Assembly (NCBI GenBank): GCA_036346225.1
Contig: JARFIW010001215.1
Coordinates: 6,586,501-6,650,500, forward strand
Direction of reading: 5' to 3'
Source: Platerodrilus igneus
Lineage: Eukaryota; Arthropoda; Insecta; Coleoptera; Lycidae
DNA: 64,000 nucleotides
Shown piece after piece: positions 12,997-23,772 of this stretch; the first letter of the stretch is position 1; each line of letters starts with the position of its first letter. The notes beneath the pieces are model-generated. The model was not told where the DNA came from. It saw only the letters and a program-made list of their open reading frames with translations, and ran no database searches. A program made the position numbers and the translations under genes.

Positions 12997-13110
12997 AATA
13001 CACACATACTCACACACCTCATACCCTCACAAACACACACACACAAGCACGCGCCCACGCATGCGCACACAACCACACACACCTCACCTACACACACCCT
13101 CACACATAAT
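12997..13110. repeat. (CA)n-rich low-complexity tract
   Basis: Irregular ACAC/CACG run inside the Tc1/mariner element, between the left inverted repeat and the transposase stop. Confidence 0.8.
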
Positions 13111-13168
13111 ATATATAAAACACTAGAACACAGATGGGAATACTACAATAGTTTTATTTACTGATAAT

Positions 13169-14056
13169 TCAGAGATATTGTTCAAACTGGCCTCCATTCT
13201 CTCTTAAACAAAGTTCGCATCGTTTTATTAAAGACTTAATAGAATTTAATAAATAAACCGCCTTAACTTTACGAAATGCTGTTTCAATTGAATTCCGCAA
13301 CTCTTCAATACTATGGTTTTGGGTTTTATAGATTTCCTCTTTCAAAAAATTCCACAAGAAATAGTCCAATATTGACAAGTCAGGAGATCTAGGCGGCCAC
13401 TGAACAGGTCCAAACGTACCCATCCATTTATTGAGATATTCTCTATTTAAATAATCACGAGTAATTATAGCGTTGTGCGGGGGTGCACCATCTTGTTGGA
13501 ACCACACTTTTTGTCTTTTTTCGAGAGGCATGTCCTCCAGTAATTCGTGCAAGTTGGTATACAAAATTTCAATATAGCGACAAGCTGAATGATTGTTTTC
13601 AAAAATATGATATTGAAATTTGCCACCAACAATGTAGCAACAAATATTCAAACCATAACGGCTTTGTTGACGCCGTATGTTTGATATGTATTTTCATTCG
13701 ACCAGCAAGTGCTTCATCAGACCATATAATGTTATTTCCAAAATTGTTAGTAGCAGCACATTTACGAAGATACCATTGACAAAATCGCCTTCTTTTTTGA
13801 AAATCGTCGGGAAACAAACTATGGTTAATTTTATTTTTATAGGGTCGATATTTATTACGCTTCAATATTCTTGAAGCTGTTGATTTAGATACACCCATTT
13901 CCTTTTCAATTTTCCTACATGATGTTCTTGGGTTTGTTTCACACATGCTATGGTTGAAACAGTAGTTTGCTCTTAATTAAAAACTGCATACTGTTTCGTT
14001 CTAGGTTTTTCAAAGCAGCCAAACTGTTGTAAATTACTATCTATCCTTTTAAACAT
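13169..14056 (-). pseudogene. Tc1/mariner DDE transposase, frameshifted
   Basis: The likely start is ATG at 14056. An N-terminal helix-turn-helix part reads SCRKIEKEMGVSKSTASRIL (about 13920-13860). The first catalytic Asp lies in IIWSDEA (about 13725). The frame shifts by one base near 13672, after which the protein continues in another frame with FQQDGAPPHN (second catalytic Asp) and WPPRSPDLSILDYFLW, the typical late motif of this family, ending at 13169. The upstream part (14056-13946) also needs a frame change and is less certain. In the family the protein binds the terminal repeats and moves the element into TA sites. The copy cannot make a full protein as it stands. Confidence 0.85.
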
Positions 14057-14344
14057 GTTAATATTAGGTTGTTGTCTTTCAGGATACCTGTATTATTTAC
14101 AAACGACATAGTAATATTATTTGCTATTAGTTACACAATTACCTGTTAAAATATAAAGTTTTTACTGATAGAGGAATTCTCATGGACTCAATAAATGCAA
14201 CTAGCATATCGTATTTTTCGTAATTTTCAAATTTTGCCATTTAGTAACAGACTGATGCTTCACTTACAAACTAACAATACAATTTATTGCATGTGCAATA
14301 GATATGATTGAAGCTCGTTGTCGTTTGTTATACAAACAATTGTC

Positions 14345-14853
14345 GTTTTTTGTTTACCTTTTGTTTCATGCCAACTATTTATTACCAATATAATAAATTA
14401 TTTTATTATACCAAAACATGGAATAATTCGGCCATTTGAAAAGATAATTATATTAAACTATATATTTTTGAAAAGCTGTCAAAAAGAGCTTTTAAATAAA
14501 GTGACAACCAATTGTGGTTTCCATTTAAAAAAATGCAAGTTTATATTATAACCTCAAAAGTATTATAAATATTAAATATTTGCGTACGTCACTGTATTCT
14601 ACGTAAAAAACCGTATAAAAAACTATTACAGTATTTTTGGATATTTTTGCAACCAAACGAGTTATACGAATTAATAGAATTGTTAAAAATATCAATTTTT
14701 GGCTATAACTCGAAAACAAAAGAAGATCGCTCATTTGTGATTTCACCATTGAATTGATCTCAAAAAGTTGGCACATGACTGCGCACACAGTTTTATTGTA
14801 TCTTTAATAACAACTAAGTTACCCATTTAATACATCCAATTTGGGACACACTG
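14345..14853 (-). repeat. Right long terminal inverted repeat of the Tc1/mariner element
   Basis: Inverted partner of 12328-12826. The outermost bases are a perfect complement (CCAATTTGGGACACACTG) and the inner part is slightly diverged. Confidence 0.85.
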
Positions 14854-15038
14854 TACATCTAAAAGCAAGGCCCAAAAGTAAGCGTTTTTTTTTACAATGG
14901 CGAGCTGTAGTTTTTAAGTCGCTCCCTCATCTTAATTTAAAAAAACAAACAGCAATACAACTCTAAAAACCACAGCTCCAAGTGATCATAGTAAGCCTAG
15001 AAAGAAATACCTACAAATAAATTACTACAGTGGTCCCC

Positions 15039-15735
15039 ATAAATACAATATGAATAATCCATATACACTCACATATGTACAATCATTTTCACTACCAGTC
15101 CATTAATTAACAAAATTTCCGATCATAGCCATACCTGTTTTAAATAGAAAATCACCATCGTGAGAATACAGTTAATTACGCGAAGTTCTCATGGTGATTA
15201 GTATATAGAATAAAACCCATATAGCGAATAACGGATCAACACTCACCCATGTGTCGATGCTGATGGGCCTATTAACCCTCCTTAGGGTTGGAGCGGAGTA
15301 GCGGGGCCTAGAACCACGTAAGTTGTGCCATAAAAAGGGGTGACCCTCGCCTCATCATTTAGGGCCAAGGTAACAGGACGGTGCTATCCACCAGAAGACG
15401 CTGCAAAACAAAAAAATTACAGGCAAAGATTAGAACCGGTACAAAGGAAAAGTACATTTTTCCAATTACAAATACTTACCACACAATGGTGTGTGCAAAC
15501 TTCGGAAGAATGGAAACCCAAAAGAAAAAAATTACCACAGCAACGACAAGTAATCGTTGTTGTCTCTATGACCGAATTTAGTAACAAACAATTCGTTTTT
15601 GATAATAAGCAGTCCATGCAAAAATGCTAGATTTATCGAACAGGTGATCAAAAACTTGAAACAGGGGTTTATGCAATAGTCCGATACGTTCATTTCGACG
15701 AGTACCTAGGTCGTTGCAATCAGGAAGTACGTATA
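15039..15735. repeat. Direct repeat copy A (LTR-like)
   Basis: This stretch of about 700 bp starts AAATACAATATGAATAATCC and ends at TTGCAATCAGGAAGTA. It recurs in the same orientation at 16276-16995 with roughly one difference in ten to twenty bases. Shared blocks include GTGTCGATGCTGATGGGCCT and AGGTAACAGGACGG (AGGTGACAGGACGG in copy B). Copy A ends at a GT-rich tract. The pair brackets a Gypsy pol tail, so they are probably LTRs or LTR fragments, but I do not see clean TG...CA ends. Confidence 0.65.
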
Positions 15736-15747
15736 TGCTATCAGAAA

Positions 15748-15862
15748 AGTGTGTGTGCGTGTGTGAGTGCGTGCGTGCGTGCGTGAATGTGTGCGTGCGT
15801 ACGCGCGCGCGTGGGCGCGCGTGTGGGCTGTGTGCACGCGTGCGTGCGTGCATGTGTGTGTG
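15748..15862. repeat. (GT)n/(GC)n-rich low-complexity tract
   Basis: Alternating purine-pyrimidine run (GTGTGCGTG... GCGCGCG...). A shorter GT run stands in the same relative place at 21289-21330 in the related element, just before the same conserved block (AGTCGCCTCTTGCGACAGGC). Confidence 0.85.
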
Positions 15863-15867
15863 ACCGC

Positions 15868-15955
15868 TTTAGTCGCCTCTTGCGACAGGCAGGCCGTACC
15901 ACGGGGCTATTCTATTCCGGGTCCCACTTGGGGTTGGGGTACAAGGAGGAATGAA
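15868..15955. repeat. Short conserved repeat block shared with 21333-21420
   Basis: The block contains AGTCGCCTCTTGCGACAGGC, then AGGCCGTACC and a GGGTTGGGG-type end. The same order occurs at 21333-21420. In both places it lies between a GT tract and a Gypsy pol C-terminus on the minus strand, so it is part of the 3' region of that Gypsy family or an old insertion shared by both copies. Confidence 0.6.
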
Positions 15956-16061
15956 AAGAAAAAAAACCCAGCAAAACAGGGAAGTAAATAAAAGATTCGT
16001 AAGGTCTTAAAATCAAGTCCTAAAGAGAGCAAAATCAACATAAGAATCTGGGGCGCTTGGA

Positions 16062-16290
16062 CTAGGTGATGGATTTAAGACGGATGTGCAGCCAGCAGGA
16101 AAACAGAGCGAGATCTGGGGCATTAGCATCGTTAGGATGGGCAGGTTTTAGGTCCTTGAGATGCCAAATTGATTTATGACCAGAAGGATCTGTAAGTTCA
16201 TAGGTCCAGGGAGAAATGACTTTAGAAATGTGAAACGGGCCATTGAATCTAGTAGCAAGTTTGGCGTTAAAATGACGTAAATACAATATG
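16062..16290 (-). pseudogene. Gypsy integrase C-terminal tail fragment
   Basis: The minus strand reads RHFNAKLATRFNGPFHISKV, then YELTDPSGHKSIWHLKDLKP and a short tail to a stop at 16062. The N-A-K-L-A... G-P-F and W-H-x-K-D-L-K-P pattern is the conserved end of Gypsy-type integrases, thought to act in target binding. Everything upstream has been lost: the coding text stops exactly where direct repeat copy B begins. A second copy of the same tail is at 21540-21695. Confidence 0.8.
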
Positions 16291-17008
16291 AATAATCCAT
16301 ATACACTCACATATGTACAATCATTTTCACTACCAGGCCATTAATTAACAAAATTTCCAATCATAGCCATACCTGTCTTAAATAGAAAATCACCATCGTG
16401 AGAATACAGTTAATTACGTGAAGTTCTCACAGTAAAGGGTCAGTATATATAATAAAACTCATATAGCAAATAATAGATCAATACTTACCCATGTGTCGAT
16501 GCTGATGGGCCTATTAACCCTCCTTAGCGTCGTAGCGGAGTAGCGGGGGCTAGGACCACGTAAGTTGTGCCATAAAAAGAGGCGGCACTCGCCTCATCAT
16601 TTAGGGCCAAGGTGACAGGACGGTCCTATCCACCGGATGACGCTACAAAACAAATAAATTACAGGCAAAGATTAGAACCGGTACAAAAGAAAAGTACATT
16701 TTTTCCAATTATAAATACTTACCGCACAATGATGTGTGCGAAATTCGGAAGAACGGAAACCCAAAAGAAAAAAAAATACCACAGCAACGGCGAGTAATCG
16801 TTGTTGTCCCTAGGACAGAATTTAGTAACAAACAATTTGTTTTCGATAATAAGCATTCCATGCAAAAATGCTAGAGTTATCGAACAGGCGATTAAAAACT
16901 TGAAACACTGGTTTATCCAATAGTCCGATACCTCATTTCGACGAGTACCTAGGTCGTTGCAATCAGGAAGTATGTATGTATAAACGTAGCAGATCACTAC
17001 AGTCTCCC
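16276..17008. repeat. Direct repeat copy B (LTR-like), next to a polypurine tract
   Basis: Partner of copy A (15039-15735). On the minus strand its right end would start TGTAGTGATCTGC at 17008. It is preceded by a purine-rich CTGAGGGGGGAGAC tract (17009-17025 on + as GTCTCCCCCCTCAG), which is how a 3' LTR follows a polypurine tract. The pol fragment at 17230-18510 is on the same strand and upstream, consistent with copy B being its 3' LTR. The other end lacks a canonical CA. Confidence 0.55.
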
Positions 17009-17025
17009 CCCTCAGATAAGCAAGT
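17009..17025 (-). promoter_or_regulatory. Polypurine tract candidate of a Gypsy element
   Basis: The minus strand reads CTGAGGGGGGAGAC directly before a TGTAG LTR-like start. In LTR retrotransposons such a tract primes plus-strand DNA synthesis. Position and composition fit; function is inferred. Confidence 0.5.
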
Positions 17026-17229
17026 TGCATAGACCATGAATGTCATTAACACTGGAAATCGTTTAACCACGTTAGCCGTTTACATCTGCATTCCGAATGT
17101 TTGATCTGTGAATCAGTTTCAGACAACGTTGCATCCTCTGTAACAGGACAATCAGTCCCTATCTCTGGTGAACACTGCTGCATCTGTATAGTACCTTGCA
17201 GTGTTGGTAGCCCATGTATCTGTCGTTCA

Positions 17230-18510
17230 TTTCATGACGTGCCAATTTTGTTTGGTTGAAACATAACTCGTTTGATATTTGTCACTTTTAATTCATTTAC
17301 GTAATGTTTTAATGTATAAGCAGTATCTAATTTTACTACATAATGTCGAAAACCTAATATTGTTCTAAAGATGCATACGTATTTGTTGTTTCGGGATTCG
17401 CATGATTGTACTCTCCCTCCCTCTTGAAATGTTCTAATTGTTGGGTGAGACAAGCGAGCCTGGTTTTTATTTTCTTTATAATGCAGTAAAGCATCCAAAC
17501 CAATATTGAATTTACGTTTCAAGTTCATCTCTGCCGGATATTTATTGCAGCATGCCTTGAGCTATAAGTTTCTGCAAAATTCTATGCTGTTTACAGTAGA
17601 CTTTGAATTCTGCACTGACAAAAATGTTAGCATTGCCAGATATCTTCAAGTAATTCAATTATACTTGTTTAATTTGGTGCATATGTTATTTGGTTTACAT
17701 TCGACCCATTTTGATTTTGCTATCTAAGCATATAAGTAAGTTATATTTTCCAAATAAAGCATAATCAATGTCAACTTGCTTCCAGTTGCTTTCAGGTGTA
17801 GGCCATGGATGTACAATAACTTTTACTGGATTTGACTGTACTGAAGCATAAGATTCACACAATCTTACTAAAGTTACTATATCTTTGTCTATTTTGAACA
17901 ATAAACATAACACCTTGCTAATTGCTAATTATAGTTATTCCGATATGCGTTGCATGTAGCTCTTGAAGTGTTAACTCACTCAAAATATTCTGTTATTGAA
18001 AAATATAAATCCTTTTTTAAAGTATATGGATAATTGATTAATTTTGTAAGTAAATTTCGTTGAATTTCTCCTAATGTAACATCTTTTGCAGTTACTTGAC
18101 CAATTATTTCTGAGGCCAGCCGTAGCAAACTAATGTCCAAGACAGCTTCCATGTAGATTGTAAAAACTTTGTTATTAATAAAGATATCCATTGAATTGTC
18201 TAATTAATCTGTTGTTGCTCTAGACAAGCAATCAACATTTTCACGAGCTTCCCCTTTTTGAATTGAACTGTATAATCACTCTGTGATAAAAAAAACTGGC
18301 ATATCGTAGAAGACAGGCTGAAGACATCGCTGGTAAATTTTTATTTTCATGAAATTTTCTTGTCTGGTTATCGGGAACAATAGTGAAATGCTGTCCGTAA
18401 ATAAATGTGAAAAATGTTGCACCCCAAACAATTATCGCTAGGGCTTCTCGATCTAGCTGGATGTAATTGATTTTTGTGTGTTTGTTAAAGATCTTGATGC
18501 AAAAGAGCTA
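17230..18510 (-). pseudogene. Gypsy pol fragment: RNase H end, linker, integrase
   Basis: Reading down the minus strand: RNase H region at about 18500-18210, with DREALAIIVWG, FIYGQHFTIVPDNQ and NVDCLSRATTD. Then the linker seen in this family (ASEIIGQVTAKDVTLGEIQ, about 18110-18050). Then the integrase core (HPWPTPESNWKQVDIDY, about 17810-17760) and the C-terminal part (RTFQEGGRVQ at about 17430, ILGFRHYVVKLD at about 17350). The HHCC zinc-binding part is missing between linker and core, and stops and shifts occur throughout. The right end meets an unrelated LINE at about 18510. Order and motifs are clear, so the call is firm although the gene is dead. Confidence 0.8.
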
Positions 18511-18515
18511 ACACT

Positions 18516-18757
18516 GTAGGCCAATAATGTTCTTCATTTTCATTAATGACATATCCAGCTTCTTTCAACACTCAAATGTATTGCTGTATGCAGATGACTT
18601 AAAAATATATTCAAAAATACGTACAGGTCAGGACTGTCTCAATGTCCAAACTGATGTAAGCAAATTTTCCAAGTACTGCCAAGTAAATAAATTGCAGTTA
18701 AACTTAAATAAATGTGCCATCATAGCCTTCTATAGAAATTATGAGATAATCAATTAT
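18516..18757 (+). pseudogene. LINE reverse transcriptase fragment
   Basis: The + strand encodes FFIFINDISSFF, LLYADDLKIY (catalytic Asp pair at about 18590) and KLQLNLNKCAIIAFYR, the last RT motifs of a Jockey/R1-like LINE. The frame is then cut by the LTR at 18762. Confidence 0.8.
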
Positions 18758-18761
18758 CAAT

Positions 18762-20243
18762 TGTTACGGTATTCCGTGCAAACACAAAAGAAAACAGTAA
18801 AAGTAAGTAAAGAAAGCGTTTACGCTGAATACCACAACAAAACAGGGACCGAATGATGGAATTCGTGCTAGCTCGAATACGTCGTAGAGGGGCGTGGGTC
18901 AAATAGAAAGAACACATTAGAAACCTCTGTAAAACTATATTGTTGACATACAATCTCGAAAGGCTATTTACAAAACAACAAAATCCAATAATTTGTGTAA
19001 TCGTTTGTTACGTGATGATAAACAAAGCGTCATAACATAACATATAAAATTGGTAAGCAAATATAACATCTTATAATCTAGATACTTACTTAATGCTTCA
19101 CCTTAAATATATACAAAAGAAAATTAAACATTAACTATACAGTACTTCTTGGAAAAGAAATATACATAACTTATATGTACATGCTGCATTGTGAAGGGCA
19201 CCTCCCCAAGAAATAGTATAACATTAAAATTAAACACCCTAACTTAAATTAATCAAATATTAACTACTTTCAAATTGATGGCATAAGTTCTTTACGATAA
19301 TGTCTGTACCAAAAGCACAAAAGAAACAGTAAAACGGACAAACTTTAATTGACTAATTTTTAACATAGTCGCTCGTGCATTGTGATTGTGTTTTGTAACG
19401 TGGTGTTGGTAATGTATTGGATAATCATAAGTAATAACAGCAAATGGAAAGTCTATTCTTCACCGCAGCATAAAAAAATAACGAAAACAGAAAACTGTAC
19501 CTTGAGCTATTGGCTTTGCGCTGGTATCATCTTGTGAATGGAAAAATATGGCTGCATTTCTTTATGGGCTGGATGCTGGAACCACCAACTTTACTCGTAC
19601 TAGCACAGAGAGCATTTTTAGTAGCGCGACTTTACAACATGTTTCTTCAGTAAGAAAATGTTGTATTCAATCCTCCTTTCAAAGCACGGTCTCTATTTTA
19701 TAAGGACAGAATCATGTATGGGAGTAGGTATTTTGGCTTTCAAAGATATCGTCGAAGAATCAAGTTTGCAGAATTCCCAGACAACAGCTGCCGAAATACA
19801 AACTGTAACAGCTTGCCAACAAGCAGATATCGCAATTATCAAAGGATTTTTAGACATAGGAAAGCAATCTTGTTACTTTGTAACATCTTAACAGCTGCAG
19901 AATAACAGTATACTTATAGATAAATAACCCATTGTAAGCAGATGTAGGTTGGAGGTAAGTGGCCTTATCTTTTAGAAGAAAGCTGTGCATTTATTTGCAA
20001 CTTTAATTATAATGTAATCACTGCAGGTGCTAGGAAATATTGCAACTACTTAGTAACGTATAGTTTCCTAAGCAGCTGTTTGATTTTATAAGGCAAACTT
20101 TTATATAGAGTAATTACTTGAGAAATTTTATAAAATACTGCTACACTAATTTCAAATGGTAGGAAATCGAGCTTGTTGAGAAATTTTTAGGGTGTTTTAA
20201 ATAGAATGCAGAAAAGATTGTTTGCAAGGTTTTGAACGTAACA
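18762..20243 (-). repeat. Left LTR (3' LTR by orientation), 1482 bp
   Basis: Starts TGTTACGG and ends ACGTAACA, so the ends form a short inverted repeat. It is nearly identical in sequence to 22109-23768 apart from the SINE and small indels. Confidence 0.85.
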
Positions 20244-20660
20244 ATTTCCCCCCTAACAAAATTAAAAGGTCGGGGTAGGAAGCAGAAGCAACGGAGCGGG
20301 CAGTATATTAATAAAATAAAACGAAAGAAAATTTGTCTAAAAAACTACAGGAATAAATTAAAAACCAACAAAAGAATTTTTATCCGGCTTGAAGGACTAA
20401 TAGGAAAAATAAAAAAAATCTTACAACGCTACAAGAAAAACTAGTACACACTACAAGAAAAACTCAAGAACTAACACAAAAGTTTTTATCCAGCTTGAAG
20501 GACCAATCCACTAATAGGATAAATAAATTTTAAAAATCTTACAAAACCACAGGAAAAATTTGTACACACTAATAGGATAAAATGAAAAAAGAATCTTACA
20601 AAATTACAAGAAAACTCAAAACTAACACAAAAGTTTTTATCCGGCTTGAAGTACAAGCAC
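20244..20660. repeat. Imperfect tandem repeats in the LTR element's internal region
   Basis: The phrase TTTTTATCCGGCTTGAAG, or a one-base variant, appears at about 20378, 20486 and 20634. It is accompanied each time by ACTAATAGGA and TTACAA...ACAAGAAAA blocks, giving a period of roughly 110-150 bp. Related text (ATATCCGGCTCGAAGAACC) is found at 9042, next to the other fragment of this family. Confidence 0.65.
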
Positions 20661-21332
20661 ACTGGATCAAGTCAAGAAGTGTAAAGGATATAGGAAAAGG
20701 AATGGTATAAGGTAGCAATCATCGAGGACAAAGATGGGATGGCCTAACACTGCAAAAGGTTGTCGCACGACGGATATCTCTAATAAAGAAACAGTAACGA
20801 TTTCCACCTCAAGTAAAGAAATAGGTTTCTGGCGAAAAACCCAAAGTAAGAAAAGTAGCAAGGAGGAAAACCTACAGTACAAACCAATATGAGACAATAA
20901 ATGTCAAACCTCAAAGTATGCAATGGGAACAAGAGAATGCTGGATAGAAAAGTTGCGATACTTCAATCTATGGTAATAAAGAATCGTATTAAACGAACAA
21001 CCGAAGAAAAGAATAGCTAACTAGGTCTAAAAATCGACTAAGTCGTGGTTTCCGAAAAAAAGAAAAAAGATCTAGAAAGCATCTACTACAGAAAGCAGAT
21101 CGAACAAATTTAACTAAATTCGTAAGAGAACTAGCAGTAAGAAAACCAGCAGAAGGAACGGGAAAGTAAAATGGACCAAAAGGAACAGAGAAACTAAACT
21201 AAAAACAAAAAGAAAACTCTAACCTAACAATAAAACTATAAGTAAGTAGTTCCAAAACTAAAGAAAAAAAGAACAACTTAAAATATGTATGTGTGTGAGG
21301 GAGAACGGTGTGTGTGTGTGTGTGTATGTGTT

Positions 21333-21420
21333 GAACCGCTTCAGTCGCCTCTTGCGACAGGCAGGCCGTACCGTGGGAATATTCCAATCCCGGACCCACA
21401 CGGGGTTGGGTAGGTACGAG
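21333..21420. repeat. Second copy of the conserved block also seen at 15868-15955
   Basis: Begins ACCGCTTCAGTCGCCTCTTG and is preceded by a GT tract (21289-21330). Same relative place as in the 16-kb copy. Confidence 0.6.
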
Positions 21421-21539
21421 GAGCAAAAACAAAAGAAGAGAAATAAAACCAATCAGAACAATAAAATCATTAGAAAACAAGAAATAGTAAAGTCGAAAAA
21501 TCAAGTCCTAAGTAAGGGCGGAGTCAGCATTGAAATTGG

Positions 21540-21695
21540 GGACGTAGGGGACTAGTAATGGGGCTTAAAACGTTTGCGTCGTCAGAAGGAAAACGATTCG
21601 AGATCAGGTACGTTAAGATGGTCAGAATGGGCAGGTTTGAGGTCTTTGATGTGCCAGGTGCTCTTGGAACCGTTTACAAGATCTACACCTTCCTT
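21540..21695 (-). pseudogene. Gypsy integrase C-terminal tail, second copy
   Basis: The minus strand reads KSTWHIKDLKPAHSDHLNVP, closely similar to the tail at 16062-16290 (IWHLKDLKPAHPNDANAP). It is the only pol coding left on this strand in the element. Confidence 0.75.
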
Positions 21696-21741
21696 TTCAT
21701 ACTTTCTCTTCTACTTTCTGTAGCTTAGCTGACAATTCTAG

Positions 21742-22053
21742 ATGCAGCATCAAAGGGTTCGTTTCTCTCCTATAGTGCTTCAAAATTCTGTCACTATTCT
21801 GGACCTGCTTGTGATCCCCGAAGTTTCACATGAACTTATTCTTGGTGTCGACTTTTGGAAGTCAGTACAATGTGTCCCAAATTTTCGCGATAGCCAGTGG
21901 ACTTTTGCTTCTCCTTCTTCATTGGTCATCACTACTCCCGATTCTACCCACATTGTGTCCGACTTTTACTCCTACTCAACGTTATCGATTAGATTCTTGT
22001 ATATTTCCTCCGCCTTTGGTAAACAACCTCCAGGCCTTGGTTGCACCCTTTAA
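21742..22053 (+). pseudogene. Retropepsin-like fragment on the opposite strand
   Basis: The + frame contains LDLLVIPEVSHELILGVDFW, matching the second half of Gypsy-type aspartic proteases (the ILGxDFW motif), followed by VPNFRDSQWTF. The catalytic D-[ST]-G would lie upstream and is not seen. It faces away from the integrase tail at 21540, so it came from another element or was inverted. Confidence 0.65.
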
Positions 22054-22108
22054 GTTCAGCACCATATACGTACATCCTCCTAACCTATCAAACATATATC
22101 AAAATATA

Positions 22109-23768
22109 TGTTACGGTATTCCGCACAGGCGGCTCCGTGGCATAGTGGTATGTGTGTGACTACTACGCCCAAGGTCGCGGGTTCGAATCCCGACACGGTG
22201 CGCTTGAAAAATGTTAGGCGAGCATTTTTTACAAAAATACACCCTCGTTCGGATGAGAGGTAAAATGGAGGTCCCATGTGTGAGTGTTGTCACGCACGTT
22301 AAAGATCCCTACCTTGCTTGGAACGCGAACACGAAAGAAAACAGTAAAAGTAAGTAAAGAAAGCATGTACGCTGAATATCGTAACAAAACAGGGACAGAA
22401 TGATGGAATTCGGGCTAGCTCAAATACGTCGTACAGGGGCGTGGGTGAAATAGAAAGAACACATTGGAAACCTCTGTAAAACTATATTGTTAACATACAA
22501 TCTCGAAAGGCTATTTACAAAACAACAAAATCCAATAATTTGCGTAATCGTTTGTTACGTGATGGTAAACAAAGCGTCATAACATAAGAATATAAAATTG
22601 GTAAGCAAATATAACATCTTATAATCTAGATACTTAATGCTTCACCTTAAATATATACAAAAGAAAATAAAACATAAACTATAAAGTACTTCTAGGAAAA
22701 GAAATATACATAAGTTATATATGCATTCTGCATTTGTGAAGTGCACCTCCTCTAGAAATAGTATAACATTAAAATTATACATTCTAACTTAAATTAATCA
22801 AATACTAACTACTTTTAAATTGATGCGTAAGTTCTTTACGATAATGTCTATACCAAAAGGACAAAAGAAACAGTAAAACGGAGAAACCTTAATTGACTAA
22901 TTTTTAAAATAGTCGCTCGTGCATTGTGATTGTGTTTTGTAACGTGGTGTTGGTAATGTATTGGATAATCATAAGTAATAACAGCAAATGGAAAGTATAT
23001 TTTTCACCGCAGCATAAAAAAAATAACGAAAACAGAAAACTGTACCTTGAGCTATTGGCTTTGTGCTGGTATCATTTTGTGGATGGAAAAATGTGACTGC
23101 ATTTCTTCATGGGATGGATGCTGAAACCACCAACTTTACTCGTACTAGCGCAGAGAGCATTTTTAGTTGCGCGACTTTACAACATGTATCTTCGGCAAGA
23201 ACATGTTGTATTCAATCCTCCTTTCAAAGCACGGTCTCTATTTTATAAGGACAGAATCATGTATGGGAGTAGATATTTTGGCTTTCAAAGATATCGCCGA
23301 AGAATCAAGTTTGCAGAATTCCCAGACAACAGCTGCCGAAATACAAACTGTAACAGCTTGCCAACAAGCAGATATCGCAATTATCAGAGGATTTTTAGAC
23401 ATAGGAAAGCAATCTTGTTACTTTGTAACATCTTAACAGCTGCAGAATAACAGTATACTTATAGATAACAAACCCATTGTAAGCAGGTGGTAAGTGGTCT
23501 CATCCTTTTAGAAGAAAGATGTGCATTTACTTGCAACTTTAATTAAAATGCAATCACTGCAGGTGATAGGAAATATTGCAACTACTTAGTAACGTAAAAT
23601 TTCCTGTGCAGCTGTTTTACAAGGCAAACTTTTATATAGAGTAATTACTTGAGAAATTTTATTAAATAACACTAATTTCAAATGGTACGAAATCGAGCTT
23701 GTTGAGAAATTTGTAGGGTGTTTTAAATAGAATGCAGAAAAATTGTTTGCAGGGTTTTGAACGTAACA
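22109..23768 (-). repeat. Right LTR (5' LTR by orientation), carrying a SINE
   Basis: The same LTR as 18762-20243, lengthened by the SINE at 22127-22324, which sits a few bases inside the TGTTACGGTATTCCG end. Confidence 0.85.
22127..22324 (+). mobile_element. tRNA-derived SINE, short copy
   Basis: The head (22130-22204) folds like a tRNA: GCTCCGT/ACGGTGC acceptor halves, box A GTGGCATAGTGGTA, box B GGTTCGAATCC with a CGGG/CCCG T-stem. The body shared with the copies at 34244 and 52238 follows (AAAAATGTTAGGCGAGCATT, CACGCACGTTAAAGATCCCT). It ends at CTTGCTTGGAACG, without the further 110 bp seen in the other two copies. Uninterrupted LTR sequence at 18762 shows the insertion point. Confidence 0.8.
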
Positions 23769-23772
23769 CAAT

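Larger units (their letters stand above)
12328..14853 (-). mobile_element. Tc1/mariner (IS630) transposon with long terminal inverted repeats
   Basis: The element starts CAGTGTGTCCCAAATTGG at 12328 and ends with the exact complement at 14853. Both ends are flanked by TA (12326-12327 and 14854-14855), the dinucleotide target duplication of this superfamily. The total is 2526 bp. The inverted repeats run roughly 500 bp inward from each end, far longer than the 20-30 bp of classic mariner, and remain closely similar. The minus strand between them encodes a DDE transposase with one frameshift. Both ends and the target site being intact suggests the copy has not been rearranged since insertion. 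Confidence 0.9.
18762..23768 (-). mobile_element. LTR retrotransposon (Gypsy-like) inserted in a LINE, target duplication CAAT
   Basis: Two direct LTRs (18762-20243 and 22109-23768), both TGTTACGGTATTCC...GAACGTAACA on +, are flanked by CAAT at 18758-18761 and 23769-23772. The internal part is only about 1.9 kb (20244-22108). A C-rich tract right after the left LTR (ATTTCCCCCCT, 20244-20254) reads as a polypurine tract on the minus strand, and a Gypsy integrase tail at 21540-21695 is also on minus, so the element faces left. No gag, RT or RNase H is left, and a protease-like piece on the opposite strand (21742-22053) shows rearrangement. The element depends on others or is dead. Confidence 0.85.

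Noticed and set aside
15767..15991. Cys/Arg-rich protein from the GT/GC tract
   Set aside because: The frame is a translation of simple sequence and runs into the conserved repeat block; it is not a gene.
17976..18191. Retropepsin domain (FINNKVFTIYMEA)
   Set aside because: It lies between RNase H and integrase, where the EIIGQVTAKDV pattern fits the integrase linker; no D-[ST]-G is seen.
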